DNA of 64,000 bases from Ascochyta rabiei (lineage: Eukaryota > Ascomycota > Dothideomycetes > Pleosporales > Didymellaceae). Every line of letters begins with the position of its first letter. The first letter of the stretch is position 1. The stretch lies in NCBI RefSeq assembly GCF_004011695.2, contig NC_082408.1, positions 605,501 to 669,500 on the forward strand, given 5' to 3'. Positions 45,421 through 56,675 of the stretch are shown here, piece after piece. Under the pieces are notes generated by a model. It did not search any database. It was given only the letters and a program-made list of their open reading frames with translations, and was not told where the DNA came from. Both the position numbers and the translations under genes were made by a program.

Positions 45421-47639
45421 ATGCCGGCTCCTACTCCTTCCGAGGGCAGCACCCGTAATTTGACAGACACCGGTGAGTGTATTGTTCTGGCGCCCTATGA
45501 CTTCCCACGAGGCTGATCCCAAAAATGTAGTTAGTTCGGGCAGAATTTCAAAGAATCCAAAAGCTTGTGAGGGTACGCTCATCATAAGTCTCAGAGAAAA
45601 CCCATGTAACCCATCACAGAATGTCGCCGTAGAAAGCAGAAATGCGATGGGAAAACTCCGTGTAGCCTCTGCACTAAGCGGGATAGTCACTGCTCTTACC
45701 GATCCTATATCCGGCAACGGGCTACGCGTGCGTCTTCAACAAAACACCATGAAACGATGATGTCAAGCTTCTCCAGCACAGTAAACGGTCCACGAGACTT
45801 ACCAACACGAACATGTGACAATGATCGCTCATCAGATGGCCTACCTCGTTCCCTGCCGCCTCGTCTAAACATCTTCAACAACATACGTGCGACACAAGAC
45901 ACACCGCGCGGTAGGATCGAATTGTTCTATGGGGCGTCATCGCCATTCTCTGTATTGCCGCATCTCGATGCACACGTTCCGATGCAGGGATCTCCTGTTG
46001 TTTATTTGGATACCGTTGCTGAGGAGATTCAGAACGGCAACCGGAGTATCCGAAGCTACAACTACCAGAACATTGTTTTTGATCATTTGCCTAGCCCTGA
46101 TACGCATCTAGATGGACTCGGAAGCACCAGTTATGCTTCTGCAAAGATAGCGTTGCGTAACTTTCTGGTGACAGCATGTCCTCGACTGCCTTTCCTGGAT
46201 CCAGGGATTCTCTGCGCCAATTTCGAGAGTATGTATTCTAGGAACACTGGTGTCACCCTGTTTGCCGCCGAAAAAGCTCTTGTTATCACAGCACTAGGCC
46301 TAGGTGCGCTGCCACTCATTGAACTCTCATACAGGCAGCTTTTTATTGAACAAGCTCGTGCAGAAGCGGTGACTATGTTGTATGACATCAACATGAAGAC
46401 AGTACAGGTAACCCTCATGATGGCACTATTTGAGTTTCAAGCTGGAAGCCCAAACATTTGCTATCTACACCTTGGAAGCGCTATTCGCAAAGCCTTCGCC
46501 GCCGGAGTACACCGTACTGATACCCACGAAGCGAAGCAAACAATGTGGGCATTGTACTGCAACGAAAGCATGGTTTCCTTCACACTGGGCAAGCAGCCTG
46601 GTTTAGCCGAGAAACACATCACTCTTCCGCGGGCAGATGATGCGTCTCATTCGGCTCATTTGGTTCGGCTATGCACTATTGTTCGCTCTGCTTATCGGAT
46701 ATATCATCTTGATGACACGGTAGTAGCGGATTTGACTGCTGCTAGATCCGTGCACCAACAACTCTGCGATTTCTCTGCCCTGATCAAGAAGAACACTCGA
46801 CTCGAGATTGGTGGGCAAATATATGCTCTAGCAGGAGAGGATCTAACGTGGCATATTGCCATCTCATACGGCAAGCCGACTCAACTTTCGTGTCCGCCAA
46901 TCAACTGACAACACTCCAGTGTACTACGTCACAAAGCTACTTCTGTTCAGACCTTTCCTCTTGCTATGTTTGGAGCTGAAGCGACGCGGAGTAAATGACG
47001 TTCTCAGAGAACGCAATGGCGGCGTCGAGATGGTGGAGCTGCATGAAGCTGCTGAGCACTCCATGCAAGCAGCAAGAGACATCGTCGACTTCTGTGACTC
47101 TTTGTTTTCTCTGGACATTGGAATTGAGGTGCCTAGTCTGACTGCTGCCACCTGTGATTCAAGCTTTAGTCTAACAAGAGCAGGGCCTTTACAACCATGC
47201 TTTCTACCTTGAGAGTGCCTGTTTCGTTCTTGGTCTCGCCGCCGTATACAACGCCGCCCACGGTCCATCTGATTATCTTGAGAAAGTCCAGACCGGTCTG
47301 CGTTTACTTCGACGCCTGGGATCGCGGGAGCCAGTCCGAAGCACTAGCGCAGCAGTCGAGCAGATGATTAACAGGATCTACGCATTACCAGAAAGATCTG
47401 GACCGCTTGTTAGAGAAACCATCAGTGGTGATCAACTGCCGACTGCTACAGCCAACCCGTCACATGATGCAGACCAGTCGGCGAACTCTATTGCAGCTCT
47501 CTCAACCACCCATCCTGAGCAGGAGGTCTTTGCTCCTGTTGGCTGGAACGATGATATATTACTAGACGACTTGTGGTCAATGATGGATTGGAATGTTGGG
47601 TTTCCATCGATGGATCTGACGTCAACTCCAGGGCTGTAA
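45421..47639 (+). CDS. Zn2Cys6 transcription factor (670 aa)
   Basis: Five exons: 45421-45472, 45531-45572, 45620-46870, 46920-47128 and 47181-47639. The zinc cluster is visible only after splicing, because an intron falls between its first two cysteines: ACEECRRRKQKCDGKTPCSL followed by CTKRDSHC. That is C30, C33, C40, C46, C49, C56 with the usual CX2CX6CX5CX2CX6C spacing. Downstream are a linker and the fungal transcription factor middle homology region (RIELFYGASSPFSVL, FRNFLVTACPRLPFLDP-like RNFLVTACPRLPFLD, MALFEFQAGSPN, YLHLGSAIRKAFAAGVHR). The third intron (46871-46919) begins GCAAGC, a GC-AG intron; it joins AISYVYYVTKLLLFRPFL. The last exon ends with an acidic possible activation segment (DDILLDDLWSMMDW). 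Target genes are unknown. Confidence 0.9.
46871..46919 (+). other. GC-AG intron
   Basis: Forty-nine nt, GCAAGC...CTCCAG with CAACTGAC as a branch-like site. No GT donor within reach gives both a sensible intron length and the conserved YVTKLLLFRPFL continuation. Confidence 0.7.
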
Positions 47640-47925
47640 AACCACCATCTCGCTGCCAAGTGCATCCTGTCAAAACCTGTTTCTCAGAGATTTGTACACT
47701 CTATTCAGATGGGACGTATGAACAAGTGAATAAGAGAGGCAAATGTAGAGTTTCGATTAGCACAGTAGCCTACACGAAGGGCTCTAGAAATATCACACCG
47801 GTCGAGTTTTGACTCAGTACGTCCCTCACCGAAGCCATATCCCCTCAAGCCAACGCAGTTGCTGTGCAAGCCATGGTTCATCTTCTTTTACCAGCTCCAC
47901 ATCAAGTCATGCTCCTCTCCTTCTT

Positions 47926-48780
47926 TTACAGCCTACTCTCTTCTCTGACAGCTGTTCCCATTACCTCCTCAATCTTTTGCGAAAACCCCTCACAGTCTTG
48001 GAGCTTGACACTCGTATCACTACCTCCATGTAAGATCAAGCTTGGGGGGAAGCTTCTTCTCTCACTCACCCTATCAATCGGATGCAGTCCCTTCTCTGTT
48101 CTAGACGATAAACCCCAATGATGCTGATTGGCCGAAAACGCATAGCAGAGCCCTGCCCTAGCAGGTGGAATTGCGCCATACATAACACTACCTTCTGCCA
48201 CCTGCCCAAGATGTTCATCAATTGTTTCCTTGCTGAGCGCAGCTAAGCCACGGCCCTTCAACCACTTCTTACTCTTACACCACTTCTCCACCATTGGGTA
48301 CTCCAGAAACAGCGCCTTGATCCTGCCCTCTAGTAGCTCGAACACAGAGTGTAGTGCGCTCCAGCCGCCCGGATTATCACCACCAACCATCAGTTTATCC
48401 AGATCGATGTCCACACCGGGTGCTACGCTCCGTACAAAATCTGCGAGGTGTTGCTCGATCCACGTCCACAGATCCCTGATGTCTTCGAGGATATCGGCGC
48501 CTGGGTGCTCTGGTAAAAGGAAGTAGTTTGACAGCACTAATGATGGAGGATGTGCGGTGTGTCGAAGAGACTAGGTAGTTGGCAGTCCAGGATACAGTGC
48601 ATCGCCGGTTATCAGACTGCCACCATGGAATTTGACATGCACGGGTCGCTCGCTGGCTTGGATGCCCCTTGGAAATGGTCTAAAGATCAGTTCTTGGATG
48701 GTATCTTGCTTCCTTTGTATGTCTTGTTGTTGACACTATCAGCAACGGACTCAAGGTGTGAAACAAAGGCATGACACGTA
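47926..48780 (-). pseudogene. Alpha/beta-hydrolase fragment interrupted by a stop codon
   Basis: An open frame at 48540-47926 encodes the C-terminal two thirds of an alpha/beta-hydrolase_3-like protein (NYFLLPEHPGADILEDI, VGGDNPGGWSALHSV with a GGDNPGG elbow, SLILHGGSDTSVKLQD). The same frame continues upstream through a TAG at 48571-48573 into VHVKFHGGSLITGDALYP, the HGG oxyanion-hole motif of the family. The frame then lacks an ATG, hitting another TAG near 48738. The normal nucleophile Ser of the GxSxG elbow appears as Asn (GGDNPGG), another sign of decay or altered function. No intron with usable splice sites removes the TAG without also removing the HGG motif. I call it a pseudogene; a sequencing error or recoding is possible. 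Confidence 0.7.
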
Positions 48781-49706
48781 TTCAGGTGAGTAGCTTTTCT
48801 CTTGACCACCAGCTCAAATATCACAATGGCCAGTCATAGTCATTATAAAGGTCTTGGAGCATACCACCTTCTCAAGAAGGAGATTTCAGTCAGTGCTCCG
48901 TGTGCGTAGCTGACACACTGGAGGTCAGGCGTCCAATGCGATACAAAGAAGACGACTGGGTTTGTCAGCACGTGGTATTATTGCTGACAAAGCTTTGCTG
49001 TTGGCCTGAGCATGGCGATTCGACAAATACCTGGGTTCACAGTAGTTTTTCAACTAAAGTTTCTAGTTTTCCAACGTTCCAGCGAACAACCCAGGACTGC
49101 AGACTGTGTGCGATCTAATCCAGCTCATCACCATGTTGCACAGCACGAAGAAGCTGTTCATACGCAACACGCACTACCATGTATTTCAGGGTTCTGAAAC
49201 ACAAGGCGGCGGTTCCTGAAGATCACAAGCGCGGATGTACAGGAGGTTGTGGGCTCGAAGACAACTTATCTGGTTCCCACTGTACGAAGATTCCTGTTGC
49301 TTTGTCCTCATAGGGGAAGTATAGCCGCATCAAGCGCTCTCAAGTTGCAGAATAAGTGGGATACAGCAGCTGCCAGTCCTAATCCTAACAACAAAGGCTA
49401 GATAGAATAGAAGTTTTGAGCGAATCTAAGCCAATTGTCTGGTGTAGGCAGAGACCATTTAGTATTCTGTTGGTCTAGAAGCTACCAGGACTGCCGCAAA
49501 TTTGCTGTGGACATCTCCTAAAAAGGGAGAGATTGCGCATTCGTGTCCCACAGTTAAGGAAACAAGAAAGGACCCCACCTGCGGAGCGGGGATTAGCGCC
49601 GAAACCCCGGTGTCTCCGGTGCCTACGTTTACCGAGGATAGAACTCCGATAAACATGAAGGGAACTCACAGCAAGTGCTGTAAGGACCGACTGCACCGAC
49701 AAGCCG
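48781..49706. other. Intergenic upstream of the second Zn2Cys6 regulator
   Basis: No gene recognised. Contains the GC-rich dyad at 49577-49622 about 90-130 bp before the regulator ATG. Confidence 0.5.
49577..49622. promoter_or_regulatory. GC-rich dyad with CGG/CCG half-sites
   Basis: The stretch reads TGCGGAGCGGGGATT, then a spacer with GCGCCG, then AACCCCGGTGTCTCCGGTG. CGGAG and CGGGG on the left mirror CCCCG and CTCCG on the right. CGG triplets in inverted orientation are the usual half-sites of Zn2Cys6 regulators, and the next gene encodes one, so self-regulation is a reasonable guess. Confidence 0.4.
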
Positions 49707-51972
49707 ATGGAGACCTCGATACCTACCTCTAACGAGCCTGCCGAAAGCCCTGTCAATGCGCGCCCGAAAAGATCCAGGACAGGTTGTTTGACTTGCAGAA
49801 ACCGTCGACGAAAGTGTAAGTATTTGCCGCCGTTGTCTGTTGCACATGAATTGTAACCGCATGTAGGCGACGAAAGAAAACCGATCTGTCAGAACTGCAT
49901 GTCGAAAGGACTTGAGTGCCGATATGCGGCTGCGTTCCAGATTCTCGGGAAACACAATTTTACGCCAGAGGTCAAGACTGATGTGAAGTATGCCATTGTT
50001 CGTGTAAGTAGGCTCTCCTCACGCGCCTTCAGTGTGTGGTGTTTGTATATGTTACAATATATGGCTTACGAGACCGGATCGCCTATGTGATGAGTCTCGG
50101 TGGCCCGAAGCTATCCACAAGTCCCTCTGTGCAAGTCAAGTCGGGGTTTACACACACTCTCTCTGAGGTGTTTTGGTAATCGACCATGTTTGTGCTCGAG
50201 TAGATACGGGAATTAATTCTGAATTCTCGCCATGTGCTAATGTTTTTAGTTTGCTGGAGACAATAGCGATGATGGCAAAGCGCCGGCCTCGAAGAAGACA
50301 TGCCAACCAGTAACGACAACTGATGATCAGCATTGTCGATTGTCGACGCAAACAGACTCCACCACTACACATTCGCAGGCAGCAACCGACCCATTTGACA
50401 CCACTAAACATACCGTTTCGAGCCATTCGCCATCACCGAATAGCTACGAGTTTGCAGTGCATGGTTTGTTGGCACTTGGTTCTACCTTCGAAGAACCAGG
50501 GGCGAACGCTCTACCAGCATTACCAGCATCCGGAGTTGGTGAGGAGCAGTCAGTTTCGACGTATGACTTTGCTAGTGACGATAATCTGAGCCCAGCCTTG
50601 GATGGCAGCATTATGCAAAAACGACCAGGAATACATCGGAAAGGAACCGAACAGATTTCGGTACGGAGCTTTGGTACGATTGGCCATAGCACGCCTGGTA
50701 CATCTTCACGTTTCGAGAATTTTGAGGGCCTTGGACGCTTGACTCAGGCTTATGAAGCTTCGAATTCCAATGCGTCGATCCCAGCAGAAACTCTCACTAT
50801 GAGTACGGCGATAGCCGCTCCTAGCCTGGAGCTTTTAACGTTCTTTAGGTACAACGTTGCGCCTTGGTTGGATATCTGTGACAGTGAGCAACAATTTGGT
50901 GTGAGTTTGTTGATAAAATCGGCGCAGGTGCCGTGTTTGCGCACCGCCATCATGCATTTGGCCGCAGCTTCGTCAAGTATGGCGTGGGCATCGGGAGAAA
51001 TGAGAGTCGGCAGATCCACATCAGACAGGAGCAGGAGCATTGATATTGCGTCAGATATTGCCGTAGAGACAGTCGTAGACGTGTTCAACGTTTTGGCTGA
51101 TGCAACACCCAATCTCGCCGCGTTCTGGCTTAGAGATGACAGAGGAAAAACTCGAACACGTTTGCTGGAGAGGCTGCTGCTGGGACTCGGCCTTTCTGAT
51201 CTTAGCACCTGCGCCTACTGGTTGTTGGTCAGAATAGGTAAGGAACCTCTATCCAAGCTCCCAGATATACCATCCCGTTGACTTTTGTACAGAGCTGAGC
51301 TGCGCACTGATGGAACGCAACAACCGCATTCCTCTCCCGTTCCTGACCGGACAATATAATCAAGTCAGAACCAATGACCCGAGAGCGCAGTGCGCATACG
51401 ATACTATCGCTTTGTGTGTGGATGCTGCCATGTTCACTCAGGGTGATGATGACCAGTGGCTTCAACAACGTCACGGAACCAATCGCGTAGAGGTATGGAA
51501 GGCGTTGGTTCAAGGCTTTGCTAACTGGTACATGCATCGACCGCAGGCGTTCCAGCCGATCGTCGAGTTGTACCCAAAAGACGGTATGCTGGCCGATGAC
51601 GACTATCCGACGATTCTTTTCACCAGTGGAGCGGCGCTTCTTGCAAATCAACTATACCACACAGGCATGCTTCTTTTACTGCAGAACAAGCCTCGATTTG
51701 CTGAGAATCGGAGCCAGAACTCTCCGTCAATGTCAACATTGTGGCACGCACACCGCATCTGTGGTATTGCGATACAGAACGACAGACCGGGCTGGTGGGA
51801 TCCTTGTCTTATCGCATCGCTGGTCGTCGCTGGTCGTACGGCAACACACGCGAGCCAACACAACGTGATAGTCAGCGCGCTTCAATCCGTTCAGCAGTTG
51901 ACTGGCTGGATCATCGACCCATACATGGATCAGTTGAGGAGTGAGTGGCAGCTGGCTGACAGTTGGGGATAA
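49707..51972 (+). CDS. Zn2Cys6 transcription factor (637 aa)
   Basis: Four exons: 49707-49815, 49867-50003, 50250-51237 and 51293-51972. The zinc cluster spans the first intron: RTGCLTCRNRRRKCDERK then PICQNCMSKGLEC, with C27, C30, C37, C44, C47 and C54 (CX2CX6CX6CX2CX6C). A Ser/Thr-rich linker follows, then a middle homology region (LLTFFRYNVAPWLDICDSEQ, FGVSLLIKSAQVPCLRTAIM, AYWLLVRIELSCALMERNNR) and the C-terminal half with WHAHRICGIAIQNDRPGWWD. The overall form resembles fungal ARCA-like regulators. The neighbour at 52083-53651 on the opposite strand is a relative of the part after the zinc cluster (shared VAPWLD..DSQ/EQ.FGVQL and WH.KRICGI.), suggesting a local duplication. Exon 1 starts at the first ATG in frame after an upstream stop. 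Confidence 0.92.
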
Positions 51973-52082
51973 GTGTTCACTGCATCATCTTGCAGGACTT
52001 GATTCGGCTCTTGCCAAAGTTGCAACATCCAGCAACATCTCGTTCGTAACTCAGCAAAACTCAGGTTAGCAGCCAGATTCTG

Positions 52083-53651
52083 TCACACTGCGCCGCGGAT
52101 CTTGTAGCCCCATGTACTTTCCAAGTCGCGAATGCGCCAAGTCGCAGTCCAGCCAGTAAGGATCTCAATGCGTCGAATGGTCTTGACAACCAGGGCCTGC
52201 TCTGAAGAATGGCTCAGAAAGCGCCCTGCAATCCAGAGTGGCTGTATGGCGTTGTTCAAACAGCCTTCGTGCGGATTTGCCAGACTAATTCCACATATGC
52301 GCTTCACGTGCCACATGATGGACGTCGTGGGTGTCTGAGGCAACGAGGCTTTTTGTCTTGGATTGGCGTTGAGCAGTAAGACACATGAGGTGTGATAGAG
52401 CTGGTTTGACGATATTGCGGCCCAATGGGCGAAGAATATGTGCGGAAACGGTGTCGTGTTGCTGCTTTCGACGGCTTGCATCTCAGGCGGACGATGGAGT
52501 GACCAATTAGCTAGTTGATCCCACAGTCGAGACCAGCGTGCCAGGAACTGTTGCGCATCACACCCATTCTCGGCACCCAGCTCTGTGTGTTTGTTGCGAT
52601 CAGAGATCAGTTCGCAGGTCTTAGCACAGAGGTAGACTGCGTAGTTGGCGTACATGTCTGGGACCGTCGAGCTACGAAAGAGCGCATCCGCGTCTTCGTC
52701 CGTCATGTCATGTGGCAGCCATGCTGAAGGTCTAAGTAGCGTATTTTCTGTGCCGTCAGAGATAAGGGCTCCGCAGACATCTAATCAGGTCAGCGACCCG
52801 TTGCAAATTGCCATAGAAGTACTCACCCATACGTGCATAGCACCAAAAAACGGCCTGCAGAACATCACTGCTGAAGCCGTTGACACCGAAAGCCTCAAAC
52901 ACCGCTGCGCAGCCCTCCAGATGACGGCGCCAGTCTTGCGCACTAGCCGAGAACATCTCAAGGCAGCACAAGATTACACAAGCTGCAATCACATGGACAT
53001 CTCGTGCCTGCAGCAAGGGTGTCAGTAGTCGGATGGCCTCTTGATACAACTCGAGGCTATCGAATGACGACTGGATCTTGTCCTTCCGCTCAAGCTGACG
53101 GGCTCCGATTGCGAGAATAGCATACAGTAGAGGTGGCGATTCTTTTGCGAGAGCTGGCAACTGTACTCCAAATGTCCGCTGGCTATCGAACATATCAAGC
53201 TAAATGATGATCAACCAAGTTCTATCAATCGGAGACAGTATGAAACAGCGAAGGTAAGACTCACCCAAGGAGCTACTTGTGATATGTAGTTCTTCAAATA
53301 CTGAATACGTCCTCCATTGGCCAGGACATGCTTGAAATTCACTCCACCAGTCATGTCATCACCATGCACGGGCGATCCCACTCTGGTAGGCGCAGCAGAG
53401 CGTGCAGTATCGAACATAAGCGAACGTAGCGCTTCCTGTGAGGCCAGATAGTCTGGGTCATGAGCAAACTCGTCGAATGGCCAGCTTGAGGCGGTGGCTG
53501 GCGACAAGAACGGATCTGTGTTTTCGTAGCCATAGCCTATGCCATGCACTTCGCTGGCTGGGGAGAAAACGTTGCCGCCATTACGGGCATCCGCCACCGA
53601 GCTCCCCTCATCAACCCGACGTCGTTTGGTCATCGGCTCATCAGTCATCAT
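52083..53651 (-). CDS. Regulator-like protein without a DNA-binding domain (MHR only)
   Basis: Three exons on the minus strand: 53651-53265, 53199-52827 and 52780-52083, giving 485 residues. The joins restore ISQVAPWLDMFDSQRTFGVQ and FWCYARMDVCGALISDGTEN. The fold is the fungal transcription factor homology domain (LYAILAIGARQLERKD, VIAACVILCCLEMFSASAQDW, RHLEGCAAVFEAFGVNGF, and SIMWHVKRICGISLANPHEG). The N-terminus MTDEPMTKRRRVDEGSSVAD is NLS-like but no Cys6 cluster exists in the protein or in the 250 bp up to the transketolase stop. It is paralogous to the C-terminal part of the opposite-strand factor at 49707-51972 and convergent with it, 110 bp apart. It could act through dimerisation as a modulator, or be a relic; this is inference. 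Confidence 0.85.
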
Positions 53652-53898
53652 TTTTGGGTCAGGGAATCATTGACGTTGGTCAGGCCGTTCAGATTCGGAG
53701 AATATAGTGAGGAAAGAGCAGGGGTAAGCTCGACTCGGTGGAAGTTTGGGGAGATTACTAGTGCCTAATTGGAAATAGCGCTGGGTGACACGGACCTCAC
53801 GTTCAACGCAACACGTTACAACAATCATCAAAAACTCACTATATTATACTGCAAAATGCTACAAGTTCATGTATCTGAATGACAATCCGAGTGGTCGC

Positions 53899-56226
53899 TC
53901 ACAAGTCTACAAATTCCCCGCACAGAAGCGGATCGTCGCGTACCTGTTGTAGGTATCCCTCCACCTTCTTCACCAGCGCCGGAGTATCGAAACCGAAGTA
54001 CTTGTACGCTGCCTTTCCTGGCAAGCTGTGGCCGAAGCGTTTCACGCAAGCTGCAGCATCAGCGTATCTTTCCCAGCCATTCGGGGCGAAAGGCTCGATG
54101 ACGACAGCAGGGATGCCACGATGCCTACGCAATGTATCGCGCTTATATTCTATGGGCTGGGAGTCGAACAGACGTTGGCATGGGAAGCTGAGAACCCGTG
54201 CTTTGATGTTTTTTGCCTTCAGTTCTTTTGCTGTGTCGAGAGCATGGCTCAGCTCAGCACCCACGCCAATCAGCGTCACGTCTGCATCGTCAACTTCTTC
54301 GATGACGTAGGCGCCCTTAGCTACCAGGTCACGCCTTGTCTGCGAAATCTGTGGCAGCGTGTGCCTTGATGTCGAGATGATTGTCGGTGTGTTCTTGGCC
54401 TCAATGGCTGTGATCCACGCACCAGCAGTCTCCTCGCTGTCTGCAGGCCGAATATACAGCAGATTTGGCATCGCTCGGTAAAGGTTGGCCAGCTCAATAG
54501 GCTGATGGGTTGGGCCGTCCTCACCCATACCAATCGAGTCGTGTGTGGCCGCGTGTATTACTTGCAAGTGCTGCAGAGCGCCCATTCGAACCGCTGGTGC
54601 TGCATATAAATAAAACATGAAGAAAGACGAAGTGGTTGGGATGAACGTGTTGGGAGCGAATGCAGCCAGTCCGTTAGAGATCGCACACATGGCATGTTCA
54701 CGTATACCATAGTGGATGTAACGGCCGCTGTAGTTGCCGGTGATACCGCAGTTTGTCTTCAAGTCGGGCTGCTTGTTGTCAGTGATCACTGATCATGTTC
54801 AAGGCCGCAGATACTTACATGTTGGAAGTCAACTTTGTCCTTCCAGATCATGTTGACCGAAGGAGACAGATCGGCAGTGCCGACCATGAAGGTTTTGACC
54901 TTCTCCGCAATCGGGTTAAAGACCAAACCAGAAGACTTCCTCGTAGCTGTGGGTTGAGCAGGGAACGAGCTGGGGATCAAGTCCTTCCAGTCTTCCGGGA
55001 GGCGGCCTTCCACTCGACTCCGGAATTCTGCACCAAGTTCGGGATACTTGGCTTCATACTCCTGCAGCTTCTTCTCCCAGGACTCGACCAACTCCTGGCC
55101 CCTCGAAGGAATGTCTGCGAAGAATTCGCGAACTGTGTTGCTGATTACAAAGTGTTCTTCGGGGTTGAAGTTATACAGCTTCTTCATATTGGCAACGTCA
55201 GCAGCACCGAAAGCGGCTCCATGAGCAACGGCATCGCCAGCTACGGCGCTGCCAATTCCAATAACAGTACGCACGTTGATGAAGGTTGGTTTATCGGTCG
55301 ATGCTCGAGCTTTGTTGAGCGCGCCCACGATGCCTTCAATGTCAAAACAACCATCCTCAATGTCGATCACATCCCACCCGCATGCGCGCATCTTTGCATT
55401 GACATCCTCGGTGTTTGTGAGATCAACACTCCCGTCGCAAGTGACCTGGTTGTTATCGTATATGATGGTCAGGTTGCTTAACTTGAGATGTCCAGCAAAG
55501 GAAATGGCCTCCAGCGCTACTCCTTCCTGCAGACATGCGTCACCAATCATACACCATGTGTGGTTCGAGACGATGTCGAAGTCTGGCTTGTTGTAGGTCG
55601 CCTGCAAATTCTTGGTAGCCATGGCCAGTCCAACAGCGTTTGCAACACCTTGTCCGAGAGGGCCTGTTGTCACTTCGATGCCCTCGTGCTCAATCTCTGG
55701 GTGGCCGGGGCACAACGCATCGACGCGGTCCGAGTGGTATGACTTCAGCTGGTCCAAGGTCATACCCTTGTATCCTGTGAGATGAAGGAACGAGTACTGA
55801 AACAAGCAGGTATGCCCTGTCTTTGGTCAGCGGTGTCAAGAAGATAGGCCCGGAATGAAGAAAGAGCTCACCGTTCGACAGAACGAAACGATCGCGGTTG
55901 AAATAAGTTGGTGTGTGCGGCGCATAGCGCATGACATACTTCCAGAGGGACACTCCTATCGCGGCCATACCAATTGCACCCCTATCTGCATATCAGTAGC
56001 CTGCGTGTAAGAGATGTTCATATACGTACCCTGGATGACCACCATTGAATTGCTGACACAAATCTGCGATCAGCAGTCGAAAGGACTTCAAAACATGGTC
56101 CTGTTCGTCCGACAAGTTTCGCACTACCGCCTGCTCAACCTTCTCTTCTTTTTTCAATCCTTCGACTACACTCTGGCCGTAGTCCGTTGCGTCATTAGCC
56201 TTGGTCATATCTTGCGCGAGATGCAT
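53899..56226 (-). CDS. Dihydroxyacetone-synthase-like transketolase
   Basis: Transfers a two-carbon ketol unit with thiamine diphosphate. Four exons on the minus strand: 56226-56030, 55981-55872, 55816-54819 and 54768-53899, 724 residues. The joins restore FNGGHPGGAIGMAAIGVSLW, RFVLSNGHTCLFQYSFLHL and the continuation PDLKTNCGITGNYSGRYIHYG. The ThDP motif is GDA-CLQEG...YDNN (residues about 194-225), with Ala in place of the Gly seen in ordinary transketolase GDG. This and the wording NNQVTCDGSVDLTNTEDVNAK are closer to dihydroxyacetone (formaldehyde) synthases. The pyrimidine-domain motif HDSIGMGEDGPTHQPIE is intact. The C-terminus EFVDL is not a peroxisomal PTS1, unlike methylotroph enzymes, so a cytosolic location is likely. 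It is divergent from the polyol dehydrogenase. Confidence 0.9.
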
Positions 56227-56675
56227 GGTTCTGGATGTGTTGCTGGCGCGAGGTGCTTTGAGATTTCCAAAGGACAGCGCGACGTAAATCTTTTCAGGTC
56301 GGCTTGCAATAACACTTCGACATCATGCTAATAGCTACCTAAGACGAATGCTACGGGCTGCCTTTTTGGGTGTTCCCGACTTGATGGGGTTGGGGACTGC
56401 CATGCACTCCTATTGGACAGTGATGCTTTTGAGCACCGAAAGCAGTAAATGTAGGCACTGGTTGCTCTCCACGGTCAAAATAGCCCTCGACCCCACCAAA
56501 TCTGGCCTCCGCCACTATGCTAACTCGGCTATACAACCATGCGTGTAACCTTCTCGACATGCGTGATCACATTTCTATTCATGCGCTAATCAAGTCGTCT
56601 CTGCTTGAGTTCAACATTCGGACGTTTTCTCTTTCTTTTACATGCGAAAGAATATCGACGTAAACAGTAGACATC
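56227..56675. promoter_or_regulatory. Shared divergent promoter of transketolase and polyol dehydrogenase
   Basis: A 449-bp spacer separates the two start codons. It contains CCCCAC at 56491-56496 and CTCCGC at 56507-56512, both of which fit the complement of the CreA repressor consensus SYGGRG, 16 bp apart. This would fit carbon-catabolite control, but such short sites also occur by chance. Confidence 0.45.

Noticed and set aside
45473..45760. A separate 95-residue gene
   Set aside because: Its frame contains exon 2 of the Zn2Cys6 regulator (KACE), while the remaining cysteines come from another frame after an intron; joined they form a complete zinc cluster.
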